This document shows positions 16,347-25,448 of a DNA stretch of 64,000 bases, piece by piece. Source of the DNA: JAGRAX01 sp041391365 (GTDB lineage Bacteria; Bdellovibrionota_G; JALEGL01; JAGRMV01); the NCBI GenBank assembly GCA_041391365.1, contig JAWKOC010000003.1:404443-468442 (forward strand). Direction: 5' to 3'. A program made the translations under genes and the position numbers. Under the pieces are notes generated by a model. That model saw only the letters and a program-made list of their open reading frames with translations. It did no database searches and was not told the DNA's origin. The number at the start of each line of letters is the position of its first letter. Position 1 is the first letter of the stretch.

Positions 16347-17870
16347 ATGATTGCCATTGTTGATTTTGGATCACAGACCACACAACTCATCGCACGAAGA
16401 ATTCGCGAAATGGGGGTTTATTGTGAGATCCATCCTTTTGATGCTGACCCAGAAAACTTGTCTCATGACATTGAGGGGGTCATTTTTTCAGGAAGTCCTC
16501 ATTCTGTATATGACGATCAAGCTCCTTTTTATCCGCAGTTGTGGACGGCGTTGAATCAACCTATTTTGGGCATCTGTTATGGTGCGCAGATTTTGACCCA
16601 TGGCCAGCAAGGCCGCGTGGAAAAAAGTGATCATCGCGAATTTGGTCGAGCTCATGTCACACAAAAAAAACAAGATCCATTGCTGGAGGGAATCCATTTT
16701 CCTACCACCGTGTGGATGAGCCATGGAGATCAAGTCAAAGAACTTGCACCTGGATTTGAAACATTGGCTTCGTCTTCGAGTTGTCCCTATGCTGCGTTCG
16801 TCTGCACAGAAAAAAAACAATGGGCGGTCCAATTTCATCCAGAGGTGACTCATACCGATCATGGAAAACGCATCTTAGAAAATTTTGTGCTGCGAATTTG
16901 CCAGGCCAAAGCGGATTGGTCGATGGGAAATTTTTTGGAAGATCAAATCCAGATCATTCGTGAGCGCGTGGGAAAAAAACAGGTGCTGTGCGGTTTGTCA
17001 GGAGGCGTTGATTCTTCGGTGGTCGCGAGCCTTTTGCACAAAGCCATCGGTCATCAGCTCAAAGCGGTGTTTGTGGATACTGGACTGCTTCGCAAAGATG
17101 AGGCTGTAGAGGTCCGGAAAGCTTTTGAAAAGTTAGGTGATTTCCCTCTTTATGTTGTGGATGCTAGTGATCGCTTTTACAAAGCCTTGCAGGGTCAAAG
17201 TGATCCAGAAAAAAAACGAAAAATCATCGGAAAAACGTTCATCGAGGTTTTTGAAGAAAAAGCCAAAGAGTTTTCAGATATTGAATTTTTGGCGCAGGGA
17301 ACATTGTATCCAGATGTGATTGAATCAGTCTCCACGCGAGGGCCTTCCACAACCATCAAGACCCATCACAATGTTGGAGGTCTTCCGGAGCATATGAAAT
17401 TGTCGCTCATCGAACCCTTGCGTGAACTTTTCAAAGATGAAGTGCGTGCGTTGGGTCGAGAGTTGGGACTTCCCTCCACGTTGATTGGAAGACATCCTTT
17501 TCCTGGACCTGGACTTGCAGTACGAATTTTGGGTGAAGTGACACAAGAAAAAGTGCGGGTCTTGCAACATGCCGACGCCATTTTCATCGAAGAGCTTCGC
17601 AGGGATCATCTCTATGATCAGGTCTGGCAAGCCTTGACCGTTCTTCTTCCCGTGCAATCTGTGGGAGTGATGGGTGACGGGCGCACCTATGAAAATGCCT
17701 GCGTGCTTCGCGCCGTCACCAGTCAAGACGGCATGACCGCGGATTGGGCGCATTTGCCTCATGAATTTTTGGCCAAGGTTTCCAATCGCATCATCAACGA
17801 AGTTCGAGGCATCAATCGCGTTGCCTACGACATCTCCTCCAAACCTCCTTCCACCATTGAGTGGGAATAA
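16347..17870 (+). CDS. guaA: GMP synthase (glutamine-hydrolysing)
   Basis: 507 aa. Converts XMP to GMP using ATP and glutamine. N-terminal class-I amidotransferase: ILGICYGAQ with catalytic Cys, and the QFHPEVTHT His/Glu pair. ATP-pyrophosphatase P-loop GLSGGVDSSVVA at about residue 215. The C-terminal dimerisation domain ends in the expected PPSTIEWE. Complete. SD AAGGT is 8 nt before the ATG. Functionally paired with guaB upstream. Followed by a remarkable 27-bp inverted repeat. Confidence 0.97.
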   Translation: MIAIVDFGSQTTQLIARRIREMGVYCEIHPFDADPENLSHDIEGVIFSGSPHSVYDDQAPFYPQLWTALNQPILGICYGAQILTHGQQGRVEKSDHREFGRAHVTQKKQDPLLEGIHFPTTVWMSHGDQVKELAPGFETLASSSSCPYAAFVCTEKKQWAVQFHPEVTHTDHGKRILENFVLRICQAKADWSMGNFLEDQIQIIRERVGKKQVLCGLSGGVDSSVVASLLHKAIGHQLKAVFVDTGLLRKDEAVEVRKAFEKLGDFPLYVVDASDRFYKALQGQSDPEKKRKIIGKTFIEVFEEKAKEFSDIEFLAQGTLYPDVIESVSTRGPSTTIKTHHNVGGLPEHMKLSLIEPLRELFKDEVRALGRELGLPSTLIGRHPFPGPGLAVRILGEVTQEKVRVLQHADAIFIEELRRDHLYDQVWQALTVLLPVQSVGVMGDGRTYENACVLRAVTSQDGMTADWAHLPHEFLAKVSNRIINEVRGINRVAYDISSKPPSTIEWE

Positions 17871-17878
17871 CTTCTTGC

Positions 17879-17957
17879 ATTCGGGGCCGTACGACTGGAC
17901 CCGAATTATAGACCGAAACTCGAACAAGAGTTCGGGTCCAGTCGTACGGCCCCGAAT
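17879..17957. repeat. 27-bp perfect inverted repeat after guaA
   Basis: Arms 17879-17905 and 17931-17957 are perfectly complementary, GC-rich, and begin ATTCGGGGCCGTACGACTGG. The 25-nt centre holds a smaller nested repeat (AACTC...GAGTT). No T-run follows either arm. It is too long and perfect for an ordinary terminator; it may be a small mobile or REP-like element, or a bidirectional stop. Confidence 0.7.
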
Positions 17958-18033
17958 TGTGGGGAGAGTCAGGCTTGCTAGGTGGGAGAAATCAAGATAT
18001 GCTCCATCTACAAGTTAGATAAGGAGAATAGTG

Positions 18034-18408
18034 ATGAGACAAATCTTTGGATTCATGTTTTTATTCATTTTTGGTCTGGTAGGTTGTCAAGCCAGCAAAA
18101 TGCATACAGATATAGAGAGAGAACAAACACTGGGTGTGGTTCAGCAAAGCATTTCTCCTGGAATGTCACAGGCCGATGTCGCCACTGCGTTGGGATCTCC
18201 CAACATTGTGACCAACGATGCGCAAGGCAATGAAACCTGGATCTATGATAAAATTTCTTCTGAATCTTCTTACAAACAGGGCGATACCCTCTTCTTTGTT
18301 CGACGAACCGGTCGGGTTTCGACGCAGCAAAAAACGCTGACGGTTGTCATCAAATTCGATGGGCAAAAACAAGTCGAAAATGTTCGTTACCATTCTTCCA
18401 AATTTTGA
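18034..18408 (+). CDS. SmpA/OmlA (BamE-like) small lipoprotein
   Basis: 124 aa. Lipobox LVGC after a hydrophobic signal, then the BamE-like fold motif ISPGMSQADVATALGSP followed by ETWIYDK. Such proteins sit in the outer membrane; true BamE helps the beta-barrel assembly machine, but many stand-alone SmpA-domain lipoproteins have other or unknown roles. SD AAGGAG is 7 nt before the ATG at 18034; a GTG directly before it is also in frame. Followed 20 nt later by a second lipoprotein gene, probably one operon. Confidence 0.8.
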   Translation: MRQIFGFMFLFIFGLVGCQASKMHTDIEREQTLGVVQQSISPGMSQADVATALGSPNIVTNDAQGNETWIYDKISSESSYKQGDTLFFVRRTGRVSTQQKTLTVVIKFDGQKQVENVRYHSSKF

Positions 18409-18428
18409 TCACACAGGAGTAGAAACAA

Positions 18429-18950
18429 ATGAAAAAACATCCCCTTTCATTGGTGATTGCGTTTACGGCTTTGGGTTTTCTTCAAGCCTGTGCGTGGAAC
18501 AAAAACCCAGCACCTCAAAAAACTCAACTTGAAATTCGCCAAGAACAAACTCGTGTGTACAACACCACCAATGACAAACTGGTGATGAAGATGGCCCTGG
18601 ATGTGCTGCAAGATCAGGGATTTATCGTGAAAGAAGCCAATACAGAATTGGGTTTTTTGACAGCTACCAAGGAGGTTGATTTAGACGCCAACAATTCCAA
18701 TGCGTTTTGGGCCTCTTTGTCCTCCAACAACAATAACAACTTTACGTACAAAAAAAACAAGATCATTGAATCCACCACCAATGTAACGGTGTTTGGGCAG
18801 ACCACAAAAATTCGTGTGAACTTCCAAGAAAAAGTTCTCAACAACAAAGGAGAAGTGGTCAGAGTTCGGCCCATCGAAGATGCTGAGTTTTATCAGGAAT
18901 TTTTCTCTAAAGTAGACAAGGGACTTTTCCTCGCATCTCAAAACCTTTAG
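18429..18950 (+). CDS. Lipoprotein of unknown function
   Basis: 173 aa. Signal with lipobox LQAC (Cys21). The mature part reads MKMALDVLQDQGFIVKEANTELGFLTATKE, a pattern shared by small envelope lipoproteins with an alpha/beta module, and ends in an acidic helical tail. An Asn-rich stretch (SNNNNNFTYKKN) lies mid-protein. No known role. SD AGGAG precedes the ATG; co-transcribed with the BamE-like gene. Confidence 0.75.
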   Translation: MKKHPLSLVIAFTALGFLQACAWNKNPAPQKTQLEIRQEQTRVYNTTNDKLVMKMALDVLQDQGFIVKEANTELGFLTATKEVDLDANNSNAFWASLSSNNNNNFTYKKNKIIESTTNVTVFGQTTKIRVNFQEKVLNNKGEVVRVRPIEDAEFYQEFFSKVDKGLFLASQNL

Positions 18951-19082
18951 TAAAAATTTCAGGAGGTTCTTTTGGGGTTAACGTTGGGGCCTTCGCTCTT
19001 CGTTTGTTGATCTTTTTGAAAAATTGATGACAGCCCCTGTTTTTTCCTTGTCTGCGTGGATGGCATATCGTATTTGACTCAG

Positions 19083-22000
19083 ATGTCATTTGTGCACTTG
19101 CATGTTCATAGTCATTATTCCCTGCTCAAGGGAATGCTGACCATTGACGAAATGATTGAAAGAGCCAAGTCAGAGGGCATGCCAGCCATTGCCTTGACCG
19201 ATCTGGGCAACATGTATGCCACCTTAGAATTTTATCAAAAAGCCACCAAAGCAGGCATCAAACCCATCTTTGGTTTGGATACCACCATCACCTTCGGGGA
19301 TCGAAAAGAACGCAGTACGCAAGCTCCTAGCTATCAAATTGTTCTTTTGGCCAAGGACCAAACGGGCTTGGAAAATTTGTTTCAATTGGTGACCATTGCC
19401 AATGTAGAAGGCTTTTACTACAAACCCCGAATTGATCGAGAAAGTCTGCGCAAGCATCGCCAAGGATTGATTGGATTGTCGGGCACACATTTTGGATTGA
19501 TTTCCAAACCTCTTCTGGAAGGACGAGAAGACGCGGCCAAAGCGCAGCTGGATGAATTTCAGGAAATTTTTGGCCGAGAAAATTTTTATGTAGAGCTTGT
19601 CGATCATGGATTGGATGTTCACAAGACGCTTCGTCCAAAATTGATCGAATTTGCAAGAAAATATGACGCTCCATTGGTGGTGACCAACGACTGTCATTAT
19701 TTAAATCGAGAAGATTCCAAAGCCCATGACGTTCTTCTATGCATAGGCAATGGGAAATTTTTGCACGAGGACAATCGGCTCAAATTTCATTCGGAAGAAT
19801 ATTATTTAAAATCAGCGGAGGAGATGACCGAAAAATTTTATGATGTTGCCGATGGTTTGGAAAATACCCTCACCATTGCAAGCCAATGTGATGTGACTTT
19901 CGATTTGAAAAACTATCACATGCCTCAATATCAAGTTCCCGAGGGAAAAAGTTTGGACCAAGTTTTGGCAGAACAATCTCGGGAAGGTTTGGAAGATCGA
20001 TTGCGATACATTCTTACCGAGAATGTGGATGACACCAAAAAATCAGAAATTCGTGCCCAATATGTTCAGAGGCTGGAACAGGAGCTTTCCATCATTTGTT
20101 CCATGGGGTTTTCTGGATACTTTTTGATTGTTGCAGACTTCATCAACTATGCGAAAAAAAGAAACATTCCTGTGGGACCGGGTCGTGGTTCTGCTGCCGG
20201 GTCGTTGGTCGCTTTTGCAACCAACATTACAGACATTGACCCTATTCCATATGACCTTCTGTTCGAGCGCTTTTTGAATCCAGAACGAATTTCCATGCCA
20301 GATATCGACGTTGATTTTTGTCAGGACGGTCGAGACCAAGTGATCACATATGTTTCCGAAAAATACGACGGAGATCGGAGTTTGGAACAAACTCGTGTGG
20401 CGCAGATTTGTACGTTCGGAAAATTGCAGGCCCGAGCGGCCATTCGAGATGTTGGTCGTGTTCTTGGAATTCCTTATGGTGAGGTCGATAAAATAGCCAA
20501 ATTGGTTCCAACCATCTTGAACATCAGTTTGGACGATGCATTTTCACAAGAACCAAAATTCAATGAACTTCGAAAAGAAGACGAACAAATTGATGAAATG
20601 TTGACCATCGCACGTCGGATCGAAGGCTTGTGTCGACATGCCTCGGTTCACGCTGCAGGTGTTGTGATTTCGGATCAGGACCCTCTTGTGCATCATTTGC
20701 CGATGATGAAAGGGCAGGAAGATGAAATCGTAACCCAGTGGGACATGAAAGCGGTTGAAAAAGTCGGATTGGTCAAATTCGATTTTTTGGGATTGAAAAC
20801 TCTGACCCTGCTGGCCAAAGCCTGTGAATTGATCAAAAAAAGTCAGGGCGTGGAAGTAGATATTTTGCATTTGAACATGCAAGATGAAAAAGTTTTTTCT
20901 CTGTTGGGTCGTGGAGAAACACAAGGTGTGTTCCAGCTAGAGTCTTCGGGGATGCGAGATTTGGTGGTTCGGCTCAAACCCAACTGTTTTGAAGACATCG
21001 TGGCCTTGGTCGCACTGTATCGTCCTGGACCTTTGGGATCTGGAATGGTGGACGATTTTATCAGCCGCAAACATGGGAAGACCAAGATTGTTTATGATCT
21101 TCCTCAATTGGAAGACATTCTCAAAGAAACCTATGGGGTGATTTTGTATCAGGAGCAAGTGATGCAAATTGCGTCCACTCTTGCCAGCTACTCACTCGGA
21201 GAAGCAGATCTTCTTCGACGTGCCATGGGTAAAAAGATCAAAGAGGAGATGGATCAGCAGCAGCAGCGCTTTTTGGAAGGGGCAGAAAAAAACCAAATCC
21301 CCAAGGACAAATCCGAAAAGATTTTTGATTTGATGGCCAAGTTTGCCGGGTATGGATTCAACAAATCTCACTCTGCGGCCTATGCCATGATCTCCTATCA
21401 AACGGCTTATCTTAAGGCACACTATCCAGTGGAGTTCATGGCTGCATGTTTGTCGATCGATCGGAACAATACTGATCGAGTGGTTTCGCATTTGGCAGAT
21501 TGTAGAAATCAAAACATCGAAGTTCTTCATCCAGACATCAATGAAAGTGATTTGGATTTTCGGGTTGAACAACAAAGAATTCGATTTGGTTTGGCTGCCA
21601 TCAAAAATGTAGGTGAAAATGCGATCACCTCCATGGTCTCTGCTAGACAAGAGGGAGGAAAATTTTCCAGTTTGTCGGATCTGTGCATGAGGGTCGAGCT
21701 GCGACAAGTAAACAAAAAAGTATTGGAAGCCTTGGTCAAATCCGGGAGCATGGACAGTTTACACAACAATCGTGCTCAATTGTTTGGCTCGATCCCCAAG
21801 GCTTTGGAATTTGCCTCCCGAGACCAAAAAGATCGCGCGGTTGGACAAGATAGTTTGTTTGGAAGTTCTTCCGTGACTGAATTTGTGTATGAAGATGTGG
21901 AGGAATGGGATGATGCCGAAAAATTGGGTTTTGAAAAAGATTCTGTGGGGTTTTACATTTCGGGACATCCACTGCTCAAATATGAAATGATTTTGGACAA

Positions 22001-22547
22001 CTATACCAGTGCCAATACCTCCAATCTGATGGAAAAGAAAAACCAATCCACACAGCGATTGGGAGGAACCATAGCTTCCATCAAAGAAATCACGACCAAA
22101 AAAGGCGATCGCATGGCCTTTGCAACTTTGGAAGATTTGTATGGAAGCGTTGAGCTGGTGATTTTCCCCAAAGTGTATCAGGAATTTTCTGAGCTATTCA
22201 AAAGTGATGAACCTTTGTTTGTGAAAGGAAAACTCGATCTTGCGGAGGATCAGGCCAAAATATTGGTGGATGCCGCTACAAGACTCAAACATGCGGCCAA
22301 ACTTTTTCAAGGCAATGTCCATGTGTATTTCGATTTGACCCAGGCGGATGCTCAACGATTGGATCAACTCAAAGTTGCGTTGAAAAAACATACGGGAGAT
22401 TGTCCCATGCTTTTGCACTGCCAGGTTCCAGGAAAAACGGAGACGGTGATTTCACTTCCTTCCGAATACCGCGTGATTCCTACTTCCGAACTTTTTGATG
22501 AAGTGAGTGGAATTTTGGGAGACACCACGAAAATTCAACTCCGATGA
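19083..22547 (+). CDS. dnaE: DNA polymerase III alpha subunit
   Basis: 1154 aa replicative polymerase. PHP domain at the N-terminus (HLHVHSHYSLLKG); the C-family polymerase palm with FLIVADFINYAK, GPGRGSAAGSLVAF and PDIDVDFCQDGR (catalytic Asp residues); YQEQVMQ; GYGFNKSHSAAYA; then a helix-hairpin-helix and an OB-fold region (RLGGTIASIKEITTKKGDRMAF). The ATG at 19083 is chosen because family similarity starts at once with MSFVHLHVHS; a GTG at 19056 is in frame. No strong SD. DnaE1-type length, no fused exonuclease. Confidence 0.97.
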   Translation: MSFVHLHVHSHYSLLKGMLTIDEMIERAKSEGMPAIALTDLGNMYATLEFYQKATKAGIKPIFGLDTTITFGDRKERSTQAPSYQIVLLAKDQTGLENLFQLVTIANVEGFYYKPRIDRESLRKHRQGLIGLSGTHFGLISKPLLEGREDAAKAQLDEFQEIFGRENFYVELVDHGLDVHKTLRPKLIEFARKYDAPLVVTNDCHYLNREDSKAHDVLLCIGNGKFLHEDNRLKFHSEEYYLKSAEEMTEKFYDVADGLENTLTIASQCDVTFDLKNYHMPQYQVPEGKSLDQVLAEQSREGLEDRLRYILTENVDDTKKSEIRAQYVQRLEQELSIICSMGFSGYFLIVADFINYAKKRNIPVGPGRGSAAGSLVAFATNITDIDPIPYDLLFERFLNPERISMPDIDVDFCQDGRDQVITYVSEKYDGDRSLEQTRVAQICTFGKLQARAAIRDVGRVLGIPYGEVDKIAKLVPTILNISLDDAFSQEPKFNELRKEDEQIDEMLTIARRIEGLCRHASVHAAGVVISDQDPLVHHLPMMKGQEDEIVTQWDMKAVEKVGLVKFDFLGLKTLTLLAKACELIKKSQGVEVDILHLNMQDEKVFSLLGRGETQGVFQLESSGMRDLVVRLKPNCFEDIVALVALYRPGPLGSGMVDDFISRKHGKTKIVYDLPQLEDILKETYGVILYQEQVMQIASTLASYSLGEADLLRRAMGKKIKEEMDQQQQRFLEGAEKNQIPKDKSEKIFDLMAKFAGYGFNKSHSAAYAMISYQTAYLKAHYPVEFMAACLSIDRNNTDRVVSHLADCRNQNIEVLHPDINESDLDFRVEQQRIRFGLAAIKNVGENAITSMVSARQEGGKFSSLSDLCMRVELRQVNKKVLEALVKSGSMDSLHNNRAQLFGSIPKALEFASRDQKDRAVGQDSLFGSSSVTEFVYEDVEEWDDAEKLGFEKDSVGFYISGHPLLKYEMILDNYTSANTSNLMEKKNQSTQRLGGTIASIKEITTKKGDRMAFATLEDLYGSVELVIFPKVYQEFSELFKSDEPLFVKGKLDLAEDQAKILVDAATRLKHAAKLFQGNVHVYFDLTQADAQRLDQLKVALKKHTGDCPMLLHCQVPGKTETVISLPSEYRVIPTSELFDEVSGILGDTTKIQLR

Positions 22548-22553
22548 TCACGG

Positions 22554-22919
22554 TCATCGATCCAAAATCAATGGATAAATGAATCGATAGTGATGTTTTT
22601 CGTGCGTGACCAATGGTTTTTTACCAACCTCTTCGTCAATTTTTTTTCGAAGTCGAGAAATGCAAACATCCAAGTGATTGTCTTTTTTTCTCGATGATCG
22701 AACCTCGGGCCATAGATACAAGATGATGGGTGGGCGCTTGGCACAAGTTTCGGGTTGAATCGAGAGAAAATACAAAAGTTTGTTTTCCATGGGACTCAAC
22801 CGAATGATTTTTTCCCCGATCCGAAGCGTTTGATACACCGGATCCAAAAAAAATGGACAAAGATGCGGTGTGAAAAAGTTTCCTTCACACCGCTGGGAGG
22901 CTCTTATTTTATGGGGCAA
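22554..22919 (-). CDS. Stand-alone OmpR/PhoB-type winged-helix DNA-binding protein
   Basis: 121 aa. The trans_reg_C winged helix fills most of the chain: VYQTLRIGEKIIRLSPMENKLLYFLS, then DNHLDVCISRLRKKID as recognition helix and HHYRFIYP as the wing. No receiver domain exists and none fits upstream. The start is TTG at 22919, overlapping the end of the upstream exported-protein gene by 16 nt, so translation is probably coupled. It may be a truncated response regulator or a phosphorylation-independent regulator. Convergent with dnaE, 6 nt away. Confidence 0.75.
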   Translation of the reverse strand: MPHKIRASQRCEGNFFTPHLCPFFLDPVYQTLRIGEKIIRLSPMENKLLYFLSIQPETCAKRPPIILYLWPEVRSSRKKDNHLDVCISRLRKKIDEEVGKKPLVTHEKHHYRFIYPLILDR

Positions 22920-23452
22920 AATGTTTTTTCTCCCAAAAATGAATCAAATTCAAGTGCACCAAAATAGGCACCATCTCCATGTGCCTTGCCAAAATTTTCT
23001 TGGTAGATAATTTTGTATTCAAAGCATTTGGTTTTTTCGTCAAAGGTTATGGCATGGATGTGGTTTTTTCTATTTCCCAGTTCAATGTCATACCTATAGT
23101 AGACAATTTGATTCTCTTCTTCTTCATAGTGCTTGAAACCAAAAATCAATTTTTGATTGAGAGAAACCTTTTTGGTTTGCGCAACCTTCTCTTCGTCATA
23201 CCCTGATCGAACAAAGACACGTACCCCCTCAATGTTGATGGTCCCTGTAAGAAACAACTGACTGTGGTTGGCTTTCATGGTCATGACCAGATTGTCTTCG
23301 TATTTGATGACAATGTCTTCGCGAGGAGGCGTAGGAATATAGACATCCACTCCACCGTAGTCGAGGCAATGATAATTCAGATACTGAGCATGGGTATTCC
23401 CTGAAATGAGAAAGGCTCCACAGAGAGCCATATATGTAGCAATTTTTTTCAT
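22904..23452 (-). CDS. Exported protein of unknown function
   Basis: 182 aa. Signal peptide MKKIATYMALCGAFLISGNTHAQ with cleavage after THA. The mature chain is beta-rich and charged, with cysteines near both ends (YHCLDYGG, TFCPIK). No family recognised. SD AAGGAA is before this ATG, which is preferred over an upstream in-frame ATG. Overlaps the winged-helix gene that follows, suggesting one operon of a periplasmic protein and a regulator. Confidence 0.7.
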   Translation of the reverse strand: MKKIATYMALCGAFLISGNTHAQYLNYHCLDYGGVDVYIPTPPREDIVIKYEDNLVMTMKANHSQLFLTGTINIEGVRVFVRSGYDEEKVAQTKKVSLNQKLIFGFKHYEEEENQIVYYRYDIELGNRKNHIHAITFDEKTKCFEYKIIYQENFGKAHGDGAYFGALEFDSFLGEKTFCPIK

Positions 23453-23535
23453 GGTTTTTTCCTTTTGGTTTTTGCACGACAAACCAATACATTCGTCGCG
23501 AGTTATGTTTTTGTGTGATTTTTGTGATGCGATTC

Positions 23536-23560
23536 AAATCCCCATCACAGGGATTTTTTT
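23536..23560 (+). terminator. Orphan terminator-like hairpin, plus strand
   Basis: AAATCCC - CATCACA - GGGATTT followed by TTTT. No plus-strand gene ends before it; the neighbours on both sides read leftward. It could end an antisense or small RNA, or be chance. The rest of 23453-23727 shows no gene. Confidence 0.35.
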
Positions 23561-23727
23561 AGACAAGATTGGGGCTTAGCCCCACCAAAAGGTGAGCCAA
23601 GAAACATGGCAAGGATGTTGAGATCGGGCTCTCATCACATGGGTATATAGCAAAACCTTTTGGGCCAATTCAACTTAAATGTTGGTAAGGTTTGCAAGCG
23701 CCGGTTCAGTGCTTGCGAATGAGGACC

Positions 23728-24780
23728 TTATCCTGTGAGTTGCTGAGAGAATTCGTAAAACTCTTTGGAGAGAGTTTTGAGGCGGCCGACGCCCTCTTGT
23801 AGGCTTACGCGCTGGATCTTTCCTTGTTTGAGTGCGGCCATTTTCCCAAAATCTTTTTCAAGAATGCATTGGAAGGCTTCGATTCCGAGTCCTGTAGACA
23901 AAACACGGTCCATTGCAGTGGGGGTTCCACCGCGCTGAGTATGCCCAAGAACTGTGCAACGCACATCTCGACCTGTTTTTTCTTTGAGAAGATCTTTGAG
24001 AAGATCTCCGATCCCTCCCAGGGCCACATGTCCAAACGAGTCCACGGGAGTTTGGGAGGCAGATGTGATCTCCTTACCATCTGACGTGAGAATCTTGGCT
24101 CCTTCTGCAATGGCGATCAAGGCATAGGATTTTCCACGGTGAGATGTTTTTTCCAAGGTTGCACAAATTTCATCGATGGTTTTGGGAAATTCAGGAACCA
24201 AAATAACATCAGCACCTCCTGCAATTCCACTGTATGCGGTAAGCCAACCTGCATGTCGACCCATGATTTCAACAATCATCACTCGATCGTGAGACTTGGC
24301 TGTGGATCGAAGTCGATCCAATGCATCGGATGCAATCTGGACCGCTGTGGGGAATCCCAAGGTCATGTCGGTTGCATCCAGGTCATTGTCGATGGTTTTG
24401 GGAATGCCTACAATGTTGAGTCCTTCTTTGGACAGCTTGTTGGCTACGCCCATGGTGTCTTCACCTCCGATGGCCACCAGAGCATGCATGCCTTGTTTTT
24501 GAAGGTTATCTTTGATGTTTTGAATTTGAGAGGGATCCCCTTTGTAGGGATTGGTTCGGGAGCTTCCCAAAATGGTTCCCCCTTCGAGCAAAATATCGTC
24601 AATGTTGTGGGGATCCAAGGCCAGAGTTTCGTTGATGATGGGACCAAGCCACCCTTTCCGAAATCCGATCACTTGTATGTGATGATGGCTGGCCATTCGA
24701 ACCACCGCCCGAATGGCCGGGTTGAGCCCCGGACAATCTCCGCCACCTGTCAAAATCCCAATTTTTTGTGTACTCATCAT
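23728..24780 (-). CDS. 6-phosphofructokinase, PPi-dependent type by motif
   Basis: 350 aa. Phosphorylates fructose-6-phosphate. Visible: GGGDCPGLN, GSSRTNP, GGEDT (residues 105-109), PKTIDND (127-133) and MGRHAGW. Asp108, at the site that is Gly104 in the E. coli ATP enzyme, and Lys128, at the site of Gly124, are the residues that mark pyrophosphate-using enzymes, so the reaction is probably reversible and PPi-driven. Third gene of csp-cutA-pfk: its ATG overlaps the cutA stop. No clear terminator follows, only a 6-bp hairpin without a T-run. Confidence 0.88.
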   Translation of the reverse strand: MMSTQKIGILTGGGDCPGLNPAIRAVVRMASHHHIQVIGFRKGWLGPIINETLALDPHNIDDILLEGGTILGSSRTNPYKGDPSQIQNIKDNLQKQGMHALVAIGGEDTMGVANKLSKEGLNIVGIPKTIDNDLDATDMTLGFPTAVQIASDALDRLRSTAKSHDRVMIVEIMGRHAGWLTAYSGIAGGADVILVPEFPKTIDEICATLEKTSHRGKSYALIAIAEGAKILTSDGKEITSASQTPVDSFGHVALGGIGDLLKDLLKEKTGRDVRCTVLGHTQRGGTPTAMDRVLSTGLGIEAFQCILEKDFGKMAALKQGKIQRVSLQEGVGRLKTLSKEFYEFSQQLTG

Positions 24781-25115
24781 GACCTCGTTGCCTTACTGGT
24801 TTGGTTCAGCCACTCCAAATAGTGGGGTGTGGCTTTCGATAATTCGATCGAAAGAATTTCAGGAACATCATATTCATGATGTTCCAAGATGCAAGCTTCA
24901 AGAGCATCCAATTGGTCCACATGGGTTTTGCACAAAAGCAAACATTCTTGGGACTGGGTGATTTCTCCATTCCAAGAATACACTGACTGAATCCGAGGGA
25001 GGATGTTTACACAAGAACAAAGCTTTTGCTCAACGAGCCGAATGGAGAGTGATTGAGCTGAGCTAAGCCCAGAACAGGTGGTCAGCACAAGATGAAATGT
25101 TTGTGCTGATCTCAA
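24777..25115 (-). CDS. cutA: CutA-family divalent-cation tolerance protein
   Basis: 112 aa. CutA1 fold: VLTTCSGLSSAQSLSIRLVEQKLCSCVNILPRIQSVYSWNGEI, then LLCKTH and the C-terminal HEYDVPEILSIEL. Trimeric cytosolic PII-like protein; its name comes from copper tolerance in E. coli, but its general role is unsettled. Four nt after the csp stop, and its own stop overlaps the pfk start, so it is tightly coupled in one operon. Confidence 0.9.
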   Translation of the reverse strand: MRSAQTFHLVLTTCSGLSSAQSLSIRLVEQKLCSCVNILPRIQSVYSWNGEITQSQECLLLCKTHVDQLDALEACILEHHEYDVPEILSIELSKATPHYLEWLNQTSKATRS

Positions 25116-25119
25116 GCCA

Positions 25120-25335
25120 TCAGTTGGAGGTTGGAGTGGCTTTCAACACTTTTTGAGCGTGAAGGCCCTTGGGGCCTTCTGTACACTCAAATTCTACTTC
25201 TTGGCCTTCGCGGAGGGTTTTGTATCCTTCGCCTTCAATGGCTGAAAAATGGACGAATACATCTTTTCCTTCCTGATCCAAGATGAATCCGAATCCTTTT
25301 GAATCGTTAAACCATTTGACTATTCCGCTCGCCAT
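25120..25335 (-). CDS. Cold-shock-domain protein
   Basis: 71 aa. Single cold-shock domain with RNP1 KGFGFI and RNP2 VFVHFSAI; binds single-stranded RNA or DNA and acts as an RNA chaperone. SD AAGGAG is 5 nt before the ATG at 25335. The 110-nt leader contains a perfect 12-bp palindrome GTTTTCGAAAAC (25369-25380), which may shape the leader. First gene of the csp-cutA-pfk operon. Confidence 0.93.
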   Translation of the reverse strand: MASGIVKWFNDSKGFGFILDQEGKDVFVHFSAIEGEGYKTLREGQEVEFECTEGPKGLHAQKVLKATPTSN

Positions 25336-25448
25336 TTTTTCTCCTTCTGAGTTCCTCGCAAGGTGATCGTTTTCGAAAACATACAAAACAATTTCGAGTT
25401 ATGAAAACGTTGCTTGGTATCAGTATGAAGTGATTTTATTCGTTAAAA

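Noticed and set aside
23687..23729. Terminator after the phosphofructokinase gene
   Set aside because: A 6-bp GCAAGC/GCTTGC stem is present but has no T-run and overlaps the stop codon.
24139..24822. 227-codon plus-strand frame
   Set aside because: Antisense shadow of the phosphofructokinase gene.
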